A DNA stretch of 64,000 bases from Candidatus Obscuribacterales bacterium (GTDB lineage: Bacteria; Cyanobacteriota; Vampirovibrionia; Obscuribacterales; Obscuribacteraceae). A program made the position numbers and the translations under genes. Position 1 is the first letter of the stretch. Each line of letters begins with the position of its first letter. The stretch is taken from NCBI GenBank assembly GCA_019637435.1, contig JAHBVO010000004.1, positions 186,001 through 250,000 of the forward strand. Direction: 5' to 3'. Positions 1-8,406 of the stretch are shown here, one piece after another. The notes under the pieces were generated by a model. It was not told the origin of the DNA. It saw nothing but the letters and a program-made list of their open reading frames with translations, and ran no database searches.

Positions 1-106
1 TGCCCGTTCGACCTTGCGACTGCAGCGCTGCTTGCGCGTTAGCCGGTGGGGCGATTATGGCTGCAAGAGCTAGTAAGGAAATCGTGGCTGCTGCTTGTTT
101 AATCAT
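1..106 (-). CDS. Exported protein, N-terminal fragment (cut by left edge)
   Basis: Reading leftward from an ATG at 106, the frame stays open to the window edge (35 codons). The start MIKQAAATISLLALAAIIAP, followed by an Ala-rich PANAQA stretch, is a typical Sec signal peptide: a lysine, a hydrophobic core and an A-x-A-like cleavage site near residue 25. The mature part is outside the window, so no function can be given. It lies in the same direction as the next two exported-protein genes and may be co-transcribed with them. Confidence 0.6.
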   Translation of the reverse strand, partial: MIKQAAATISLLALAAIIAPPANAQAALQSQGRTG

Positions 107-193
107 GATTGATTTGTACCTATTAAGTGCGCGTTGGGCTTCGTTTGTTCGCGGCGGTAATCCGGTTAAATAAGGTCTTTCCAAAATAGAAGC

Positions 194-835
194 TTAGAAA
201 TTCGACTGACTGGTATCAATCTTGTTCTGGACGTCCGAAGCCGGTGTCGAGACTGACTTCTGGCTGTCCGAAATATCCTTTTGTCCGTAGTATTGTTTTT
301 TGCGTGCTTGTTCTGGCTGCATGTAAGGGCTATTCGGTCCATTATCGAAAGTGCTGCCGAATGGATTTTCTTCGGTCAAGGACGAGCGAGTTCCTGTAAA
401 AGGATTGGGCTGGTCAAAACCTTTATTGGTTTCATAACCTTGATTGCCGCTTTTGTTTAAGTCCGGCTTGTAGACTTGATCTATGTAGCGATTGACTTCT
501 TCGGGCGTGGCGTCGTTGGCTTTGAACGAATCAGGATTCAGATACGTGTAAGCATTCTGATTGTACATTTGATTGCTGGAATTTACGCCGAGACCCACAC
601 TGCTACTGGCAAAAGGACTGCTCAACAGCATTCTGCGGTAGCTGTGTTTCGGAAAGTCTGCTGCTCGCGCGGCGAAGGGATTGGTCGGTTTTTTGTGATC
701 TGGTCTGTCGATGAAAGACTTGTCGTAGCCGTTGGGATTTGTTTCCTCGGATTCCTGCGCAGTGGCAGGTGAGACGAGGAACAGGCTCGCACCTGCGACC
801 AACAACATTGACGATAAGAGATTCTTATTTAGCAT
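194..835 (-). CDS. Exported hypothetical protein, low complexity
   Basis: This 213-residue protein opens with MLNKNLLSSMLLVAGASLFL and a signal-peptidase site after SPATA. The mature chain is rich in Asn, Ser, Pro, Tyr and Gln, with NPFAAR-, NPFTGT- and NPFGST-like short motifs recurring (about residues 52, 144 and 157). No catalytic motif or known domain is visible. Such Asn/Pro-rich exported chains are often surface or periplasmic, but I cannot assign a role. It is flanked by two other minus-strand genes for signal-peptide proteins, suggesting a small cluster for exported proteins. Confidence 0.7.
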   Translation of the reverse strand: MLNKNLLSSMLLVAGASLFLVSPATAQESEETNPNGYDKSFIDRPDHKKPTNPFAARAADFPKHSYRRMLLSSPFASSSVGLGVNSSNQMYNQNAYTYLNPDSFKANDATPEEVNRYIDQVYKPDLNKSGNQGYETNKGFDQPNPFTGTRSSLTEENPFGSTFDNGPNSPYMQPEQARKKQYYGQKDISDSQKSVSTPASDVQNKIDTSQSNF

Positions 836-893
836 CGACCATCACCTGACACAGATAAACCAACACAAGCCAACCACGCTTGTCTTGCTTTCC

Positions 894-1601
894 TTAAGGA
901 CTCACGATGTTGCCGTCGAACGAACCTGTCGACGTACGAGGTAAGTACCATCCTCTAAGTGCACCACGAGCGGTGCCCAACCAACTGCCGGCGCCTGTCT
1001 GAAAACCGTAGTCGAAAGAACCTGACGGGACCGATGACGGATCGGTGCTGAAGGTGCTGAGCAGGTTGGTTTGCTGCCTCTCGTAAATTGAGTTGTTGTT
1101 TTTGCGAGTGTAGCGGCTATTCCCCTGGAATTTCGTGTTAGTCGTATCGGACTCGTGATACTGGTCGCCAGTTGCGCCTTGAGAAGAATAGGCGCTGCCA
1201 CCGGAGCCAATTCCGTTGGCGAAACCGCCGACAGCTTGACCTTGAGGACCGTATCCGCCGCCCTGACCGTAGTTTACTCCGCCCTGGCTGGGGCTGGAGA
1301 CAATGCCGCCATTGCCGCCTCCTGGCATCGAAAAACCAAAGCTGCCGGCACTGGTGTTGGCATAAACTCCGTTGGTTCCGACATCCAGGCGTCCGTTGAG
1401 TCCGCCGGTCGTGAACGTCGTAGAGGCGTTAGTGCCGCTGACGTTGAGATTTCCCAGACCCGTGCTGAAAGTCCCTTGCGGACCATTCGAGCCCATTCGA
1501 ATACCGCCCACATCCAGGCTTTGAGCGGATGCTGCGGCTGCCGTGGATGCAACTAAACCTGCGGCAAAAAGTACGGAAAGCGACGACTTGAATAGATTCA
1601 T
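894..1601 (-). CDS. Exported Gly/Ser/Asn-rich hypothetical protein
   Basis: From the ATG at 1601 the protein begins MNLFKSSLSVLFAAGLVAST with cleavage expected after ASAQS-like residues. A GTG four codons upstream (1613) is an alternative start, but the ATG gives the more usual signal peptide. The first half of the mature chain is a string of Gly-rich beta-like repeats (LDVGG, LNVSG, LDVGTNGVYANTS), suggesting a repetitive beta-structure. The second half contains Tyr/Gln/Arg stretches. No known domain is recognised. Downstream on the same strand are two more exported proteins. Confidence 0.65.
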   Translation of the reverse strand: MNLFKSSLSVLFAAGLVASTAAAASAQSLDVGGIRMGSNGPQGTFSTGLGNLNVSGTNASTTFTTGGLNGRLDVGTNGVYANTSAGSFGFSMPGGGNGGIVSSPSQGGVNYGQGGGYGPQGQAVGGFANGIGSGGSAYSSQGATGDQYHESDTTNTKFQGNSRYTRKNNNSIYERQQTNLLSTFSTDPSSVPSGSFDYGFQTGAGSWLGTARGALRGWYLPRTSTGSFDGNIVSP

Positions 1602-1973
1602 AGCGGCTTGCACCTGGATGGTTCGTAGGTAACGGACGGATTGGCTGTTTTTTTAGTAAGGAGAGCTCGCGCTCGATTGCCCGCAGTATGCTCAAAATTT
1701 CGCAAACTTACGCCCGGAAAAAAGGGCGCAAAACAGGCATTTAATAGGTGAATAGTAATGTGGATAATATTGCTTGTCAATAGGAATTTAATGCGGAAGA
1801 AGGTTAATTCTTGCGGGTTTCGGCGATTTTCTGATGTTGCAAAATACCGCTTGTTTTGGGGACCGGAAAAGCTCAATAGCTATATACCCGTTATAATGCG
1901 GAACGCAGCTCTTGAGATGCGGCTCGTTTGGCAGCCGCCGGAGGAAGCGTGAGCGTAATTTCGGGTAGGAAAC
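1602..1973. other. Intergenic region between divergent genes
   Basis: This 372-base gap separates a minus-strand exported-protein gene from plus-strand tsaD. The only clear signal is a perfect TATAAT at 1892-1897. A short plus ORF (1758-1952) has no ribosome-binding site or recognisable sequence and is not called. Confidence 0.5.
1892..1897 (+). promoter_or_regulatory. Candidate -10 box for tsaD
   Basis: A perfect TATAAT lies about 77 bases before the tsaD start. No good TTGACA sits 16-18 bases upstream, so this is a -10 match only. The context CCCGTTATAAT resembles the -10 box at 4458 (CCCGTATAAT). Confidence 0.4.
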
Positions 1974-2960
1974 GTGAGCATAATTCTTGGATTGGAAACC
2001 AGTTGTGATGAGACGGCAGCGGCTGTCGTTAAGGATGGTCGCATTGTTCTGGCCAGCGAACTCAACTCACAGACCGGCATTCATAAGAAATTCGGCGGAG
2101 TGGTGCCTGAGGTTGCGGCTCGATATCACCTGGAAGCAGTCAATGAGGTTATTCAGCAGGCTCTCGACAAAAGCGGCATTGCGCCGCATGAACTGACAGC
2201 GATAGCGTGCACTCAGGGACCTGGATTGATAGGAACGCTGCTTGTCGGTTTATCTGCGGCAAAAGCGATGAGTTGGGTTTTGCAAAAACCGCTTCTGACT
2301 GTGGATCACTTGTATGCGCACATCTGCGCCAATTACATAAACACAGAGCTGGAGCCGCCTTTCATATGCTTGCTCGTGAGTGGGGGGCACTCGCAAGTTA
2401 TTCATGTGAAAGCTCATAAAGACTGGGAAATTCTCGGTCAGACGCTTGATGATGCGGCAGGGGAAGCGTATGACAAAGTTGCCCGTCTGCTTGGGCTTGG
2501 ATATCCCGGCGGACCGATGATTGATAAAGTGGCTCGGGAAGGGGATTCGCGTGCGTTCAAATTTCCGGAGGGCACGGTCAAAGGCTATGATTTTTCGTTC
2601 AGCGGTTTGAAAACAGCCGTCCTCAGAACTGTAGAGAAGCTTGAAAAACCGCTGCCAGTCAGTGACCTGGCAGCATCTTTTCAGGATGCGGTAAATCGGG
2701 TTTTATTTCGAAAAACGCATCAGGCGGCCATGGCGTTGAATGTTGACAAGATTGTGCTTGCCGGCGGAGTGGCTGCCAACAAGGATTTGCGCAGGCGCTT
2801 CAGCGAGCTTGATTCAGCAGGTGCAATCAAAGTTTTCATGCCGGACTTGCAATACTGCACCGACAATGCGGCCATGGTGGCTTCCTGTGCGTATTTTGCA
2901 GGCGTGGAAACCGGGCTCGATTGTACTGCTTACTCACGACAGGCGGCTGCTTCGATATAG
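1974..2960 (+). CDS. tsaD: tRNA N6-adenosine threonylcarbamoyltransferase TsaD
   Basis: TsaD (Gcp/YgjD) transfers the threonylcarbamoyl group from threonylcarbamoyl-AMP to A37 of ANN-decoding tRNAs, acting in the cytoplasm with TsaB and TsaE. The 328-residue length fits the family. Diagnostic pieces are present: the N-terminal GLETSCDETAAAVV phosphate loop of the ASKHA fold, the metal-binding HLYAH (H-x3-H), SGGHSQ, the DDAAGEAYDKVARLLGLGYPGG stretch, AGGVAANKDLR and the C-terminal CTDNAAMVA. The start is a GTG preceded by GGTAGGA; the ATG-free N-terminus aligns with the family at SIILGLETSC. No tsaB or tsaE neighbour is visible in the window. Confidence 0.96.
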   Translation: MSIILGLETSCDETAAAVVKDGRIVLASELNSQTGIHKKFGGVVPEVAARYHLEAVNEVIQQALDKSGIAPHELTAIACTQGPGLIGTLLVGLSAAKAMSWVLQKPLLTVDHLYAHICANYINTELEPPFICLLVSGGHSQVIHVKAHKDWEILGQTLDDAAGEAYDKVARLLGLGYPGGPMIDKVAREGDSRAFKFPEGTVKGYDFSFSGLKTAVLRTVEKLEKPLPVSDLAASFQDAVNRVLFRKTHQAAMALNVDKIVLAGGVAANKDLRRRFSELDSAGAIKVFMPDLQYCTDNAAMVASCAYFAGVETGLDCTAYSRQAAASI

Positions 2961-3420
2961 GGTGGACCCGTAAACCCAGTCGCTGCGACGATTTCCGCAA
3001 GCTTTCAAAAATGCGGACATTTTTTCACTTCGGAGAAAATTCCATGTGCGCGTGATGCGCCTGTTTTGTCGTTTACGAGAAGTCGGCTTCGAATTGGCAA
3101 GAAGCCGCAAAGTCTTAAGGCGCATGGTCTGCGAGGATCCGAAAGCTTGTTAAATCGTGACGGATAAACATCTTATGCCGATGCGCTTTTGTAGCCCATC
3201 TTGCGATCACGAGTTCGACATACCGTCGTCATAATGCCTATGGGGACTGCCATATTTCTATAGCAATTCCCCTATACTCGCGCCGTTTCGTGGTCCGGGT
3301 TCGGATAAGTCATGTTAGCATGGGCTAGATTGCCGAAATATGCAGTCATAGCGACGGAATCTCGATATCTGAGTTCTCCGGCGCTAAGGAGAACCCCTAT
3401 CGATTCACAGGTTGCCCAAT
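2961..3420. other. Long leader region with hairpin
   Basis: No gene is supported here. A weak -10-like TATACT occurs at 3273-3278. Close to the next gene there is an inverted repeat, GTTCTCC (3373-3379) with GGAGAAC (3388-3394), which would fold into a 7-bp hairpin in the leader of the zinc-ribbon gene. Whether it regulates is unknown. Confidence 0.35.
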
Positions 3421-3765
3421 ATGGTGTTCGATGACAAACAGCTTACGTGTCGTGATTGCGGAAAATTCTTCGTTTTCTCCGCTGGAGAACAGGAATTTTT
3501 CAGCGAAAAAGGGCTGATTAATGAGCCCAAGCGCTGTCCGAATTGTCGGATTTTGATGCGCGTAATGAGAAACGGAGACGACCCCACAAAGACTGCTGAA
3601 GTCAGCTGCGCGGAGTGCGGATCGCCCACGAGAGTGCCGTTTCAGCCGAAAGGTTATAGACCGGTCTACTGTAGCTACTGCTTCCGCACCAAGAAGCTAG
3701 AGGAAGACGATAAAGTCGAAAGTCCTGAGGACGTTACGACCGATGTGGAAATAGCCACAGCGTAA
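3421..3765 (+). CDS. Small double zinc-ribbon protein
   Basis: The protein has two Cys-pair zinc sites. The N-terminal one, LTCRDCGKFF then KRCPNCR, matches the small zinc-ribbon family often annotated as zinc-ribbon domain containing protein. The C-terminal one, CAECGSPTRVPF then YCSYCF, resembles the CxxC-type ribbon found with it. The tail is acidic (EEDDKVESPEDV). An upstream TTG at 3412 is open, but the ATG at 3421 has AGG nine bases before it and starts MVFDDKQLTCRDCG, the usual family beginning. Its role is not established; a nucleic-acid or protein-binding adaptor is likely. It stands alone, with long gaps on both sides. Confidence 0.8.
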   Translation: MVFDDKQLTCRDCGKFFVFSAGEQEFFSEKGLINEPKRCPNCRILMRVMRNGDDPTKTAEVSCAECGSPTRVPFQPKGYRPVYCSYCFRTKKLEEDDKVESPEDVTTDVEIATA

Positions 3766-4029
3766 GCGAAACGAACAACTGAATAGTGATTTCAAATGAC
3801 GCATCGTGTTCCGCACGGTGCGTCTCTGCATATGGGGTTTTCCAGGGGGTGCGTGGAGTTGCGACTGTTTGATTCACTGGGGGGAAATCTCAATATCAAA
3901 AGTTGCAAGGGTTAACCCTAGTGTGCGGGCGGCAAACCCGTTGTTAAGTGGCTTGCTGATGAGAGTGAGTGCGACAACTATTTTGCGGGTAAAATTGGCT
4001 TACGCGTACACGAAAGGATTGTATAAGCC

Positions 4030-4329
4030 GTGGCAGACGAGAATGCCGGGAATTCCTCCCCTTCAAATTTCACTGGACCGCCCCCGTCGGATGACGGTCG
4101 AAATCGAGCAATCGACGAAGACCAGAACCGCGAGGTTAAGTTTGTCGAGCGCAAAATGAGTCAGGAGAAATTGGATTCTTTGAAACTGTTTTTGAAAACA
4201 GCGACGGCTGACGACATTGCGATCATCCGAAAAATGTACGGTGAGAATATTGAGGTCCTCAAACTTATCGGCATACACAGGGAGGAGGCTGAAAAGCCCA
4301 GCCTGTCCGATTCTGACCTGCGAAGCTAA
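4030..4329 (+). CDS. Hypothetical cytoplasmic protein, 99 aa
   Basis: A GTG start follows AAAGGA with an 11-base gap. Residues 1-38 are hydrophilic and probably disordered (Asn, Ser, Pro, Asp). The rest, from VERKMSQEKLDSLKLFLKT, is predicted helical, with a repeated pattern TADDIAIIRKMYGENIEVLKLIGIHREEAEK that could form a helical hairpin. It has no signal peptide, membrane segment or known motif. It precedes the FHA gene by 200 bases but has its own downstream promoter candidate, so an operon is not implied. Confidence 0.55.
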   Translation: MADENAGNSSPSNFTGPPPSDDGRNRAIDEDQNREVKFVERKMSQEKLDSLKLFLKTATADDIAIIRKMYGENIEVLKLIGIHREEAEKPSLSDSDLRS

Positions 4330-4457
4330 AATCTATCCGGATACCCTGATATCAGAGCCGCCGAGCGGGGCATGCTCTAATTGGGTGTATTTGCTAAGAA
4401 CGAATATTAGTATGTAGAGACTTGGGATGCCAAGCCAACTTTGAATTGTCCGTCCCG

Positions 4458-4463
4458 TATAAT
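4458..4463 (+). promoter_or_regulatory. Candidate -10 box for the FHA gene
   Basis: A perfect TATAAT stands 65 bases before the FHA-protein start. No convincing -35 is seen at 16-18 bases. Its surroundings, CCCGTATAATATTCGGAA, resemble the box before tsaD. Confidence 0.4.
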
Positions 4464-4527
4464 ATTCGGAAGTTTGTCCCTTCCTTGCGATTTGGACTGG
4501 CCCGTCGGGCGGGTATAGGATTTCGAA

Positions 4528-4980
4528 ATGACTATGAACACAACCACCGAACCATGTCCTAGTTGCGGGCGACCAACGCCCGAGGGAGAGCGTTGCGTGT
4601 ACTGCGCGACGGTTACGGACCTCGATTTGAAGAGTCTCCAGAGCGACTACTTGAAAGCCGAGGGCGACCGAGACACTAGTATGCCGAGAGCGGTGTCTGT
4701 TATCGTTCAAAAGACGGGGCAGAAAATTCCGCTGAGAAGCACGAAAGTGAAGATTGGTAGAGACCCTTCCAATCAAGTCGTCATACCGGACGACACGTTC
4801 ACTTCGCGGCACCATGCCTGGATCACCTATGAGGAAGGCGACTTCTGGATAGAGGATTTGGGTTCAACAAATGGTAGTCTACTCAATGGTCATCCGGTCG
4901 TTAAACGCCAGATGCTGTCCGCCGGAGATAAAATCCGGGTTGGGCATACGGAGTTGACCTTCGAAGTAGAGAATCACTAG
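4528..4980 (+). CDS. FHA-domain protein with N-terminal zinc ribbon
   Basis: Residues 9-30 form a small zinc ribbon (CPSCGRPTPEGERCVYC). Residues about 58-150 are a forkhead-associated domain, which binds phosphothreonine peptides: the strand KVKIGRDPSNQVVIPD carries the conserved GR, TSRHHA has the phosphate-contacting Ser and the conserved His, and LGSTNGSLLNG is the canonical Asn-bearing loop. FHA proteins read the output of Ser/Thr kinases. A kinase-like gene occurs 25 kb away (29950), but it seems inactive. The next gene (J-like) starts 46 bases downstream on the same strand, so the two may form an operon. The ATG is preceded by TAGGAT; a second ATG two codons on is possible. Confidence 0.88.
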   Translation: MTMNTTTEPCPSCGRPTPEGERCVYCATVTDLDLKSLQSDYLKAEGDRDTSMPRAVSVIVQKTGQKIPLRSTKVKIGRDPSNQVVIPDDTFTSRHHAWITYEEGDFWIEDLGSTNGSLLNGHPVVKRQMLSAGDKIRVGHTELTFEVENH

Positions 4981-5026
4981 GTTTTAGAGCGGCAGTAGTT
5001 TTTGAGCGGAGGCCTTTAAGCAGAGA

Positions 5027-5851
5027 ATGGCTAGTCCTGGTGGAGCAAACCGGATAGAACTCGAGAGCCAGATTCTCTGTGCCGCCTTGCGTCAAAGCTG
5101 GGCTGACACTGATGCAACTGGCATGGTCAAAGCGTGTCAGGAGCTGTATCAGCTGTTTCCTGACTTGTTGCCGCCGCCCAAGAGCGAGCAAGTCGACATC
5201 CCGAGCAACTACTACGACTTGCTGGAAATCGCTTGCGACGTGAATCCCAGCATGGTGCTGGCTGCGTACTTCAAGGCGATCAAGCGTTTCCTGCGCGAGC
5301 ATCCGTCGCCAAAGGACCTGAAAGAAGATTATTATCGATTGCTCAACGCCGGCTTTATTCTGAGAAAACCGCGTTTGAGGCTCAGTCACGACTTGATCGT
5401 GGCTCGGGGCGCGCTGGTTGAGAGCCATGTGATTCCTGAGGATGGAACGCTCGAGATGATCGAGGCGCCGATGCCGGTTGCGCCGGTGGTCGAGCAAATT
5501 GCCGAGCGTCAAATGGTTACGACGCAGCCGCTTCAAGAGTCTGTTCCGATGCTCATCGACCTGCTCAAGCAGGCGCAATTCATTGGTCCCGCCGAAGTTC
5601 AGGCGTTGAAGAACCAGATGAATCTCTATCCGGATATTCCGCTCGTGGACCTGGTTCTGCAAGCCGGCTACGTCACCGATCCTGAGATGAAATCTTTGCA
5701 GTTGGCAGAGTATTTGCTGTCTGCGAACAAAATCACGATGGGGCAGTTTGCCGTCGCGATGTTCGACGAGCGCACCACCGGCATCCGGATGGCGGAGTCG
5801 CTACAAGTCCGTGGCTGGCTTTCAACCGAAACCCCGCCGCCCAAGTATTAG
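5027..5851 (+). CDS. Degenerate J-domain plus MshEN-like repeat protein
   Basis: Residues 60-122 read like a DnaJ J-domain (NYYDLLEIACDV, AAYFKAIKRFLREHPSP, YYRLLNAGFILRKPRLRLSHD), with HPS where active J-proteins have HPD, so Hsp70 stimulation is doubtful. After a linker rich in Pro, Val and Glu, residues 173-249 hold two helical repeats of the type seen at the N-terminus of GspE/PilB/MshE ATPases (LLKQAQFIGPAEVQAL, then VLQAGYVTDPEMKSLQLAEYLL). The same repeat forms the protein at 50041-50361. MshEN-type domains can bind cyclic-di-GMP, but the ligand motif cannot be confirmed here. The gene follows the FHA gene closely, suggesting a shared signalling role. Confidence 0.75.
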   Translation: MASPGGANRIELESQILCAALRQSWADTDATGMVKACQELYQLFPDLLPPPKSEQVDIPSNYYDLLEIACDVNPSMVLAAYFKAIKRFLREHPSPKDLKEDYYRLLNAGFILRKPRLRLSHDLIVARGALVESHVIPEDGTLEMIEAPMPVAPVVEQIAERQMVTTQPLQESVPMLIDLLKQAQFIGPAEVQALKNQMNLYPDIPLVDLVLQAGYVTDPEMKSLQLAEYLLSANKITMGQFAVAMFDERTTGIRMAESLQVRGWLSTETPPPKY

Positions 5852-5891
5852 CGGCGTCAGCCCGTCGACTACTTTAAGGACGAGCATTGGT

Positions 5892-6203
5892 TCGCTACTA
5901 TAAGGACGAGTATAGTAATGATTCGGAAAACCCTCATGGACGCCTGCTTTGGCGGGTCGTCTTGGTTCTGAGGGATGTCTTGGCAAGCGCTTTGGCTATC
6001 CTAGAATGACGCTTTTTGCAAATTCCGGCGCTGTGGGATAGCCAAAAGTTAACTACTATAAGGCTAAGTATAGCGCCGATTCCGAAAACCGCCGTGCTTT
6101 ATTGTTTTAGAAGCCCGCCTTGATTTAAGGTCGGTCTGGACGGGCGCTTTGGCTATCCTGGAATGACGCTTTTTGCAAATTCCGGCGCTGTGGGATAGCC
6201 AAA
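5892..6203. repeat. Two tandem about 155-bp repeat units with 60-bp hairpin core
   Basis: Unit 1 (5892-6047) and unit 2 (6051-6203) each start with CTACTATAAGG followed by AGTATAG, pass through GATTC(G/C)GAAAACC, and end in a 60-bp core. The cores at 5987-6046 and 6144-6203 differ at a single base (TAGAATG versus TGGAATG). Each core is bounded by TTTGGCTATCC and its exact complement GGATAGCCAAA, which can form an 11-bp stem with a 34- to 38-base loop. No reading frame is supported. Related boxes recur near 56.87 kb and 62.94 kb. Confidence 0.85.
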
Positions 6204-6235
6204 GTCCATCTTTGCGAGGCGATAGAACTGCTGAG

Positions 6236-6362
6236 ACTGTCAAACGCCGCAACTGGTAAGGCTTGATGGGTGTGGCTTGTACGCCGGGATATAGTAGACG
6301 GCTTGGAAGCCCCAACTGGTCGGGACTGATGGGCTTGGCGGATACGCTGGAATATAGTAGAC
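6236..6362 (+). repeat. Two 63-bp units ending in ATATAGTAGAC
   Basis: Following the hairpin cores, two related segments end in ATATAGTAGAC at 6289-6299 and 6352-6362, 63 bases apart. Each has AACTGGT..GG and a GATGGG..GGCTTG-like interior. The first ATATAGTAG lies 97 bases after the GGATAGCCAAA box at 6193, the same arrangement as in the copies at 56.9 kb and 63.0 kb. It ends about 70 bases before the next gene. Confidence 0.75.
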
Positions 6363-6433
6363 TTTCGTACAAATTTCGGTAACGTTATTCTCAGCTGCGT
6401 TTCGGCGGGTTGAATGTTAATATATTGCGGAAT

Positions 6434-8329
6434 ATGGCTAACGCAGGCGCTCCGAATGGGGGCATGCGGCTTGGGGATGAGCGGACGATGTCTTTGGAGC
6501 CCGATGGGTTGTGTCTCCCCGTTGAATTACCTCGGCACAAATTGCGTGCCTCCGGTCGCGCGGTCCGGTCTTCCGGTGGTGCCGAATATCGGCGTCTGCT
6601 GAATTTCCTTTCGAAGAGCGCTTCACAGGGTGAGCGTGCACTTCTGGATAACACGCCAGTTCCGAAGTTTGCTCAGGTTCCCTCGATAGTCAATCGACGT
6701 CTTAGAGATAGCGCTCAGCGAAAAAACAGTCAGGCTGGAGGAACGCACTCGCAGGCGCTATCTGAAAATCTGAGCAGAGGTTTTGACGCGAGTCAGACGA
6801 ACTTCACTCCACCTGCTCAACACAATTTCGATCCTGCCGCAAAGAATCAATGGGATTGGCTGCAACCGAATGCGCCAGCGTCGGCGCTGGAAGATCTCCC
6901 GTTCGCCATCACTATCGACGAGACAGTTGCCGGTCCGGTCGAAGCAGTACAGCACGTTCAAACCCATCAGCATTTCGACTATGGAAATGCTAACGAAATG
7001 CTCGATGACATCCAGGCGCTTGCCGAAGCTTGCCAGACTGCTCCCGAAGAGGAACTCGCCGAGTTGATGGCGAGAGCTTCGCGTCAGCGTCAGGCGTTTA
7101 TCGATCAACTGATTGTGAGTAGCCCGCAGGACCTGGAGACTCATAGCGAGTCCGCTGTGGTTTACGAAGTTGATAGCGTGGTTGTGAGCGAGATCGCCCA
7201 AAACATTCATCGCGGCACGCACGTTCCAAAGGCAGATGCCGAGCCCGTCTCTATGAACGAGCGCGCGGCGGAATTGCTTGCCAATAATCCGGCAGTCGAA
7301 AAGGAAGGTGACGAGTTTATTTCGCATCTTGCCGTTTTGCTCAACGAGTGGTTCGACAGAGAGCACGTCGAGCATGTTGAAGAAGCTGATGAATTGCCGC
7401 AGGCCGATTTCCATGCTAAACGGCGGGAAGAATTGGTGCGCAACTATCGCAACAAGAAAAGCGTTGAGCAGACCGCTGAGTTCACCAGTGAGGGAAATCT
7501 CGCTGTCTCTTCTAATCAAGAAACCATGCCTGACTTCGGCGCGCGCAATCTTCGTGGGGCGGTTGCGAAAAAACAGCTGCAATCGCGCAAGAGAACAAAA
7601 GAGGTTCGTCGCGTAGAGTCGGTAACTGTTATCGCAATGCCTGCCGGCATGCGGCGCGAGGTCTACCGCGATGGTTCGTTCATCATTAAAGATGCAGTCG
7701 GTCGAGTGACCGAAGTGCGCGCTGTTGACGGTGCGACTATGAGCTGCTCTTACGATGAGAAGGGGCACTTTAAATCGTTTGTGCGCTCCGATGCAAGAGG
7801 AAAAATTTTCACTACCGGCGTCAAAGACCGGCATGGTGTCGTGGTTCGCGATGAGCATGGAGCGGTGCGCGCACAGGGCGATTCGATGACAGTCGACGCG
7901 AATGGATGTGTGAGTATCAGGAAGTTCGACGGACAGTTCTGGAGCCTCGATGTACTGCGCGGTATTCACATCGAGCGCCGAATTCTCGAGGACGCAAGCG
8001 GTGCTTGGAACAGTTTGACTGCCCTTCTGACCAGCGATGGATTCCGCATGGTTACCCGGTTTCAAAAGCTTCAGGAGAGTCAGCCGGCCGGATACCGCCG
8101 GTTTGGAGATTGGCTCGCGAGCACCGAGGCGAGTAAGTTTCGCTTTTACGGTCGCGATGGTTCAATGATTCAGTTCAACAACGATGAAGACCTGGCAACC
8201 CTGCGTCCGTCAAAGATTTGGCCAGCCGGTTCTCGACAAGTCGAACGCGAGTGGGTGGGGCGGCGCCAGGCCGGAACCGCCTGGGAAGCTGTTCATCGAT
8301 ATATAGCTCAGTATTTATCGGCTCTCTAA
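6434..8329 (+). CDS. Large hypothetical protein with YD/RHS-like C-terminal region
   Basis: This protein has about 631 residues and no signal peptide. The N-terminal 400 residues are mostly hydrophilic and acidic with likely helical stretches. From about residue 420 there are beta-rich segments of the form GMRREVYRDGSFIIKDAVG, then GRVTEVRAVDG and YDEKGHFKSFVRSDARGK, which recall the strand-turn pattern of YD/RHS repeats, though no full repeat array is present. It ends in a Trp- and Tyr-bearing helical region. The frame is open from a TTG at 6410, but the first ATG at 6434 is preferred; the next Met (6464) is also possible. It has no recognised function. A hairpin follows the stop directly. 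Confidence 0.7.
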   Translation: MANAGAPNGGMRLGDERTMSLEPDGLCLPVELPRHKLRASGRAVRSSGGAEYRRLLNFLSKSASQGERALLDNTPVPKFAQVPSIVNRRLRDSAQRKNSQAGGTHSQALSENLSRGFDASQTNFTPPAQHNFDPAAKNQWDWLQPNAPASALEDLPFAITIDETVAGPVEAVQHVQTHQHFDYGNANEMLDDIQALAEACQTAPEEELAELMARASRQRQAFIDQLIVSSPQDLETHSESAVVYEVDSVVVSEIAQNIHRGTHVPKADAEPVSMNERAAELLANNPAVEKEGDEFISHLAVLLNEWFDREHVEHVEEADELPQADFHAKRREELVRNYRNKKSVEQTAEFTSEGNLAVSSNQETMPDFGARNLRGAVAKKQLQSRKRTKEVRRVESVTVIAMPAGMRREVYRDGSFIIKDAVGRVTEVRAVDGATMSCSYDEKGHFKSFVRSDARGKIFTTGVKDRHGVVVRDEHGAVRAQGDSMTVDANGCVSIRKFDGQFWSLDVLRGIHIERRILEDASGAWNSLTALLTSDGFRMVTRFQKLQESQPAGYRRFGDWLASTEASKFRFYGRDGSMIQFNNDEDLATLRPSKIWPAGSRQVEREWVGRRQAGTAWEAVHRYIAQYLSAL

Positions 8330-8347
8330 GGAGCCAAGCCCGGCTCC
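8330..8347 (+). terminator. GC hairpin at the stop codon
   Basis: GGAGCC (8330-8335) pairs with GGCTCC (8342-8347) directly after the TAA. There is no T-run, so this may be a transcript-end stabiliser or a weak terminator rather than a classical one. Confidence 0.35.
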
Positions 8348-8364
8348 CCGTCGGGGGCGCCGAA

Positions 8365-8392
8365 TTGACAAAATGTGCGAGATTACTATGGG
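8365..8392 (+). promoter_or_regulatory. Candidate promoter of the phosphohexomutase
   Basis: A perfect -35 TTGACA (8365-8370) is followed after 16 bases by TATGGG (8387-8392), a three-of-six match to the -10 consensus. It would give a very short leader before the ATG at 8407. The -35 is strong and the -10 weak. Confidence 0.4.
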
Positions 8393-8406
8393 GGATTGGA
8401 AACGTA

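Noticed and set aside
1758..1952. 64-codon plus ORF before tsaD
   Set aside because: No ribosome-binding site and it covers the likely tsaD promoter.
4901..5662. 253-codon minus ORF opposite the J-like gene
   Set aside because: His/Arg/Leu-rich composition typical of antisense frames; the plus frame carries recognisable domains.
6758..8065. 435-codon minus-strand ORF opposite the large protein at 6434
   Set aside because: No ribosome-binding site and no family resemblance. The plus frame fits its neighbours' direction and continues to a clean stop with a hairpin.
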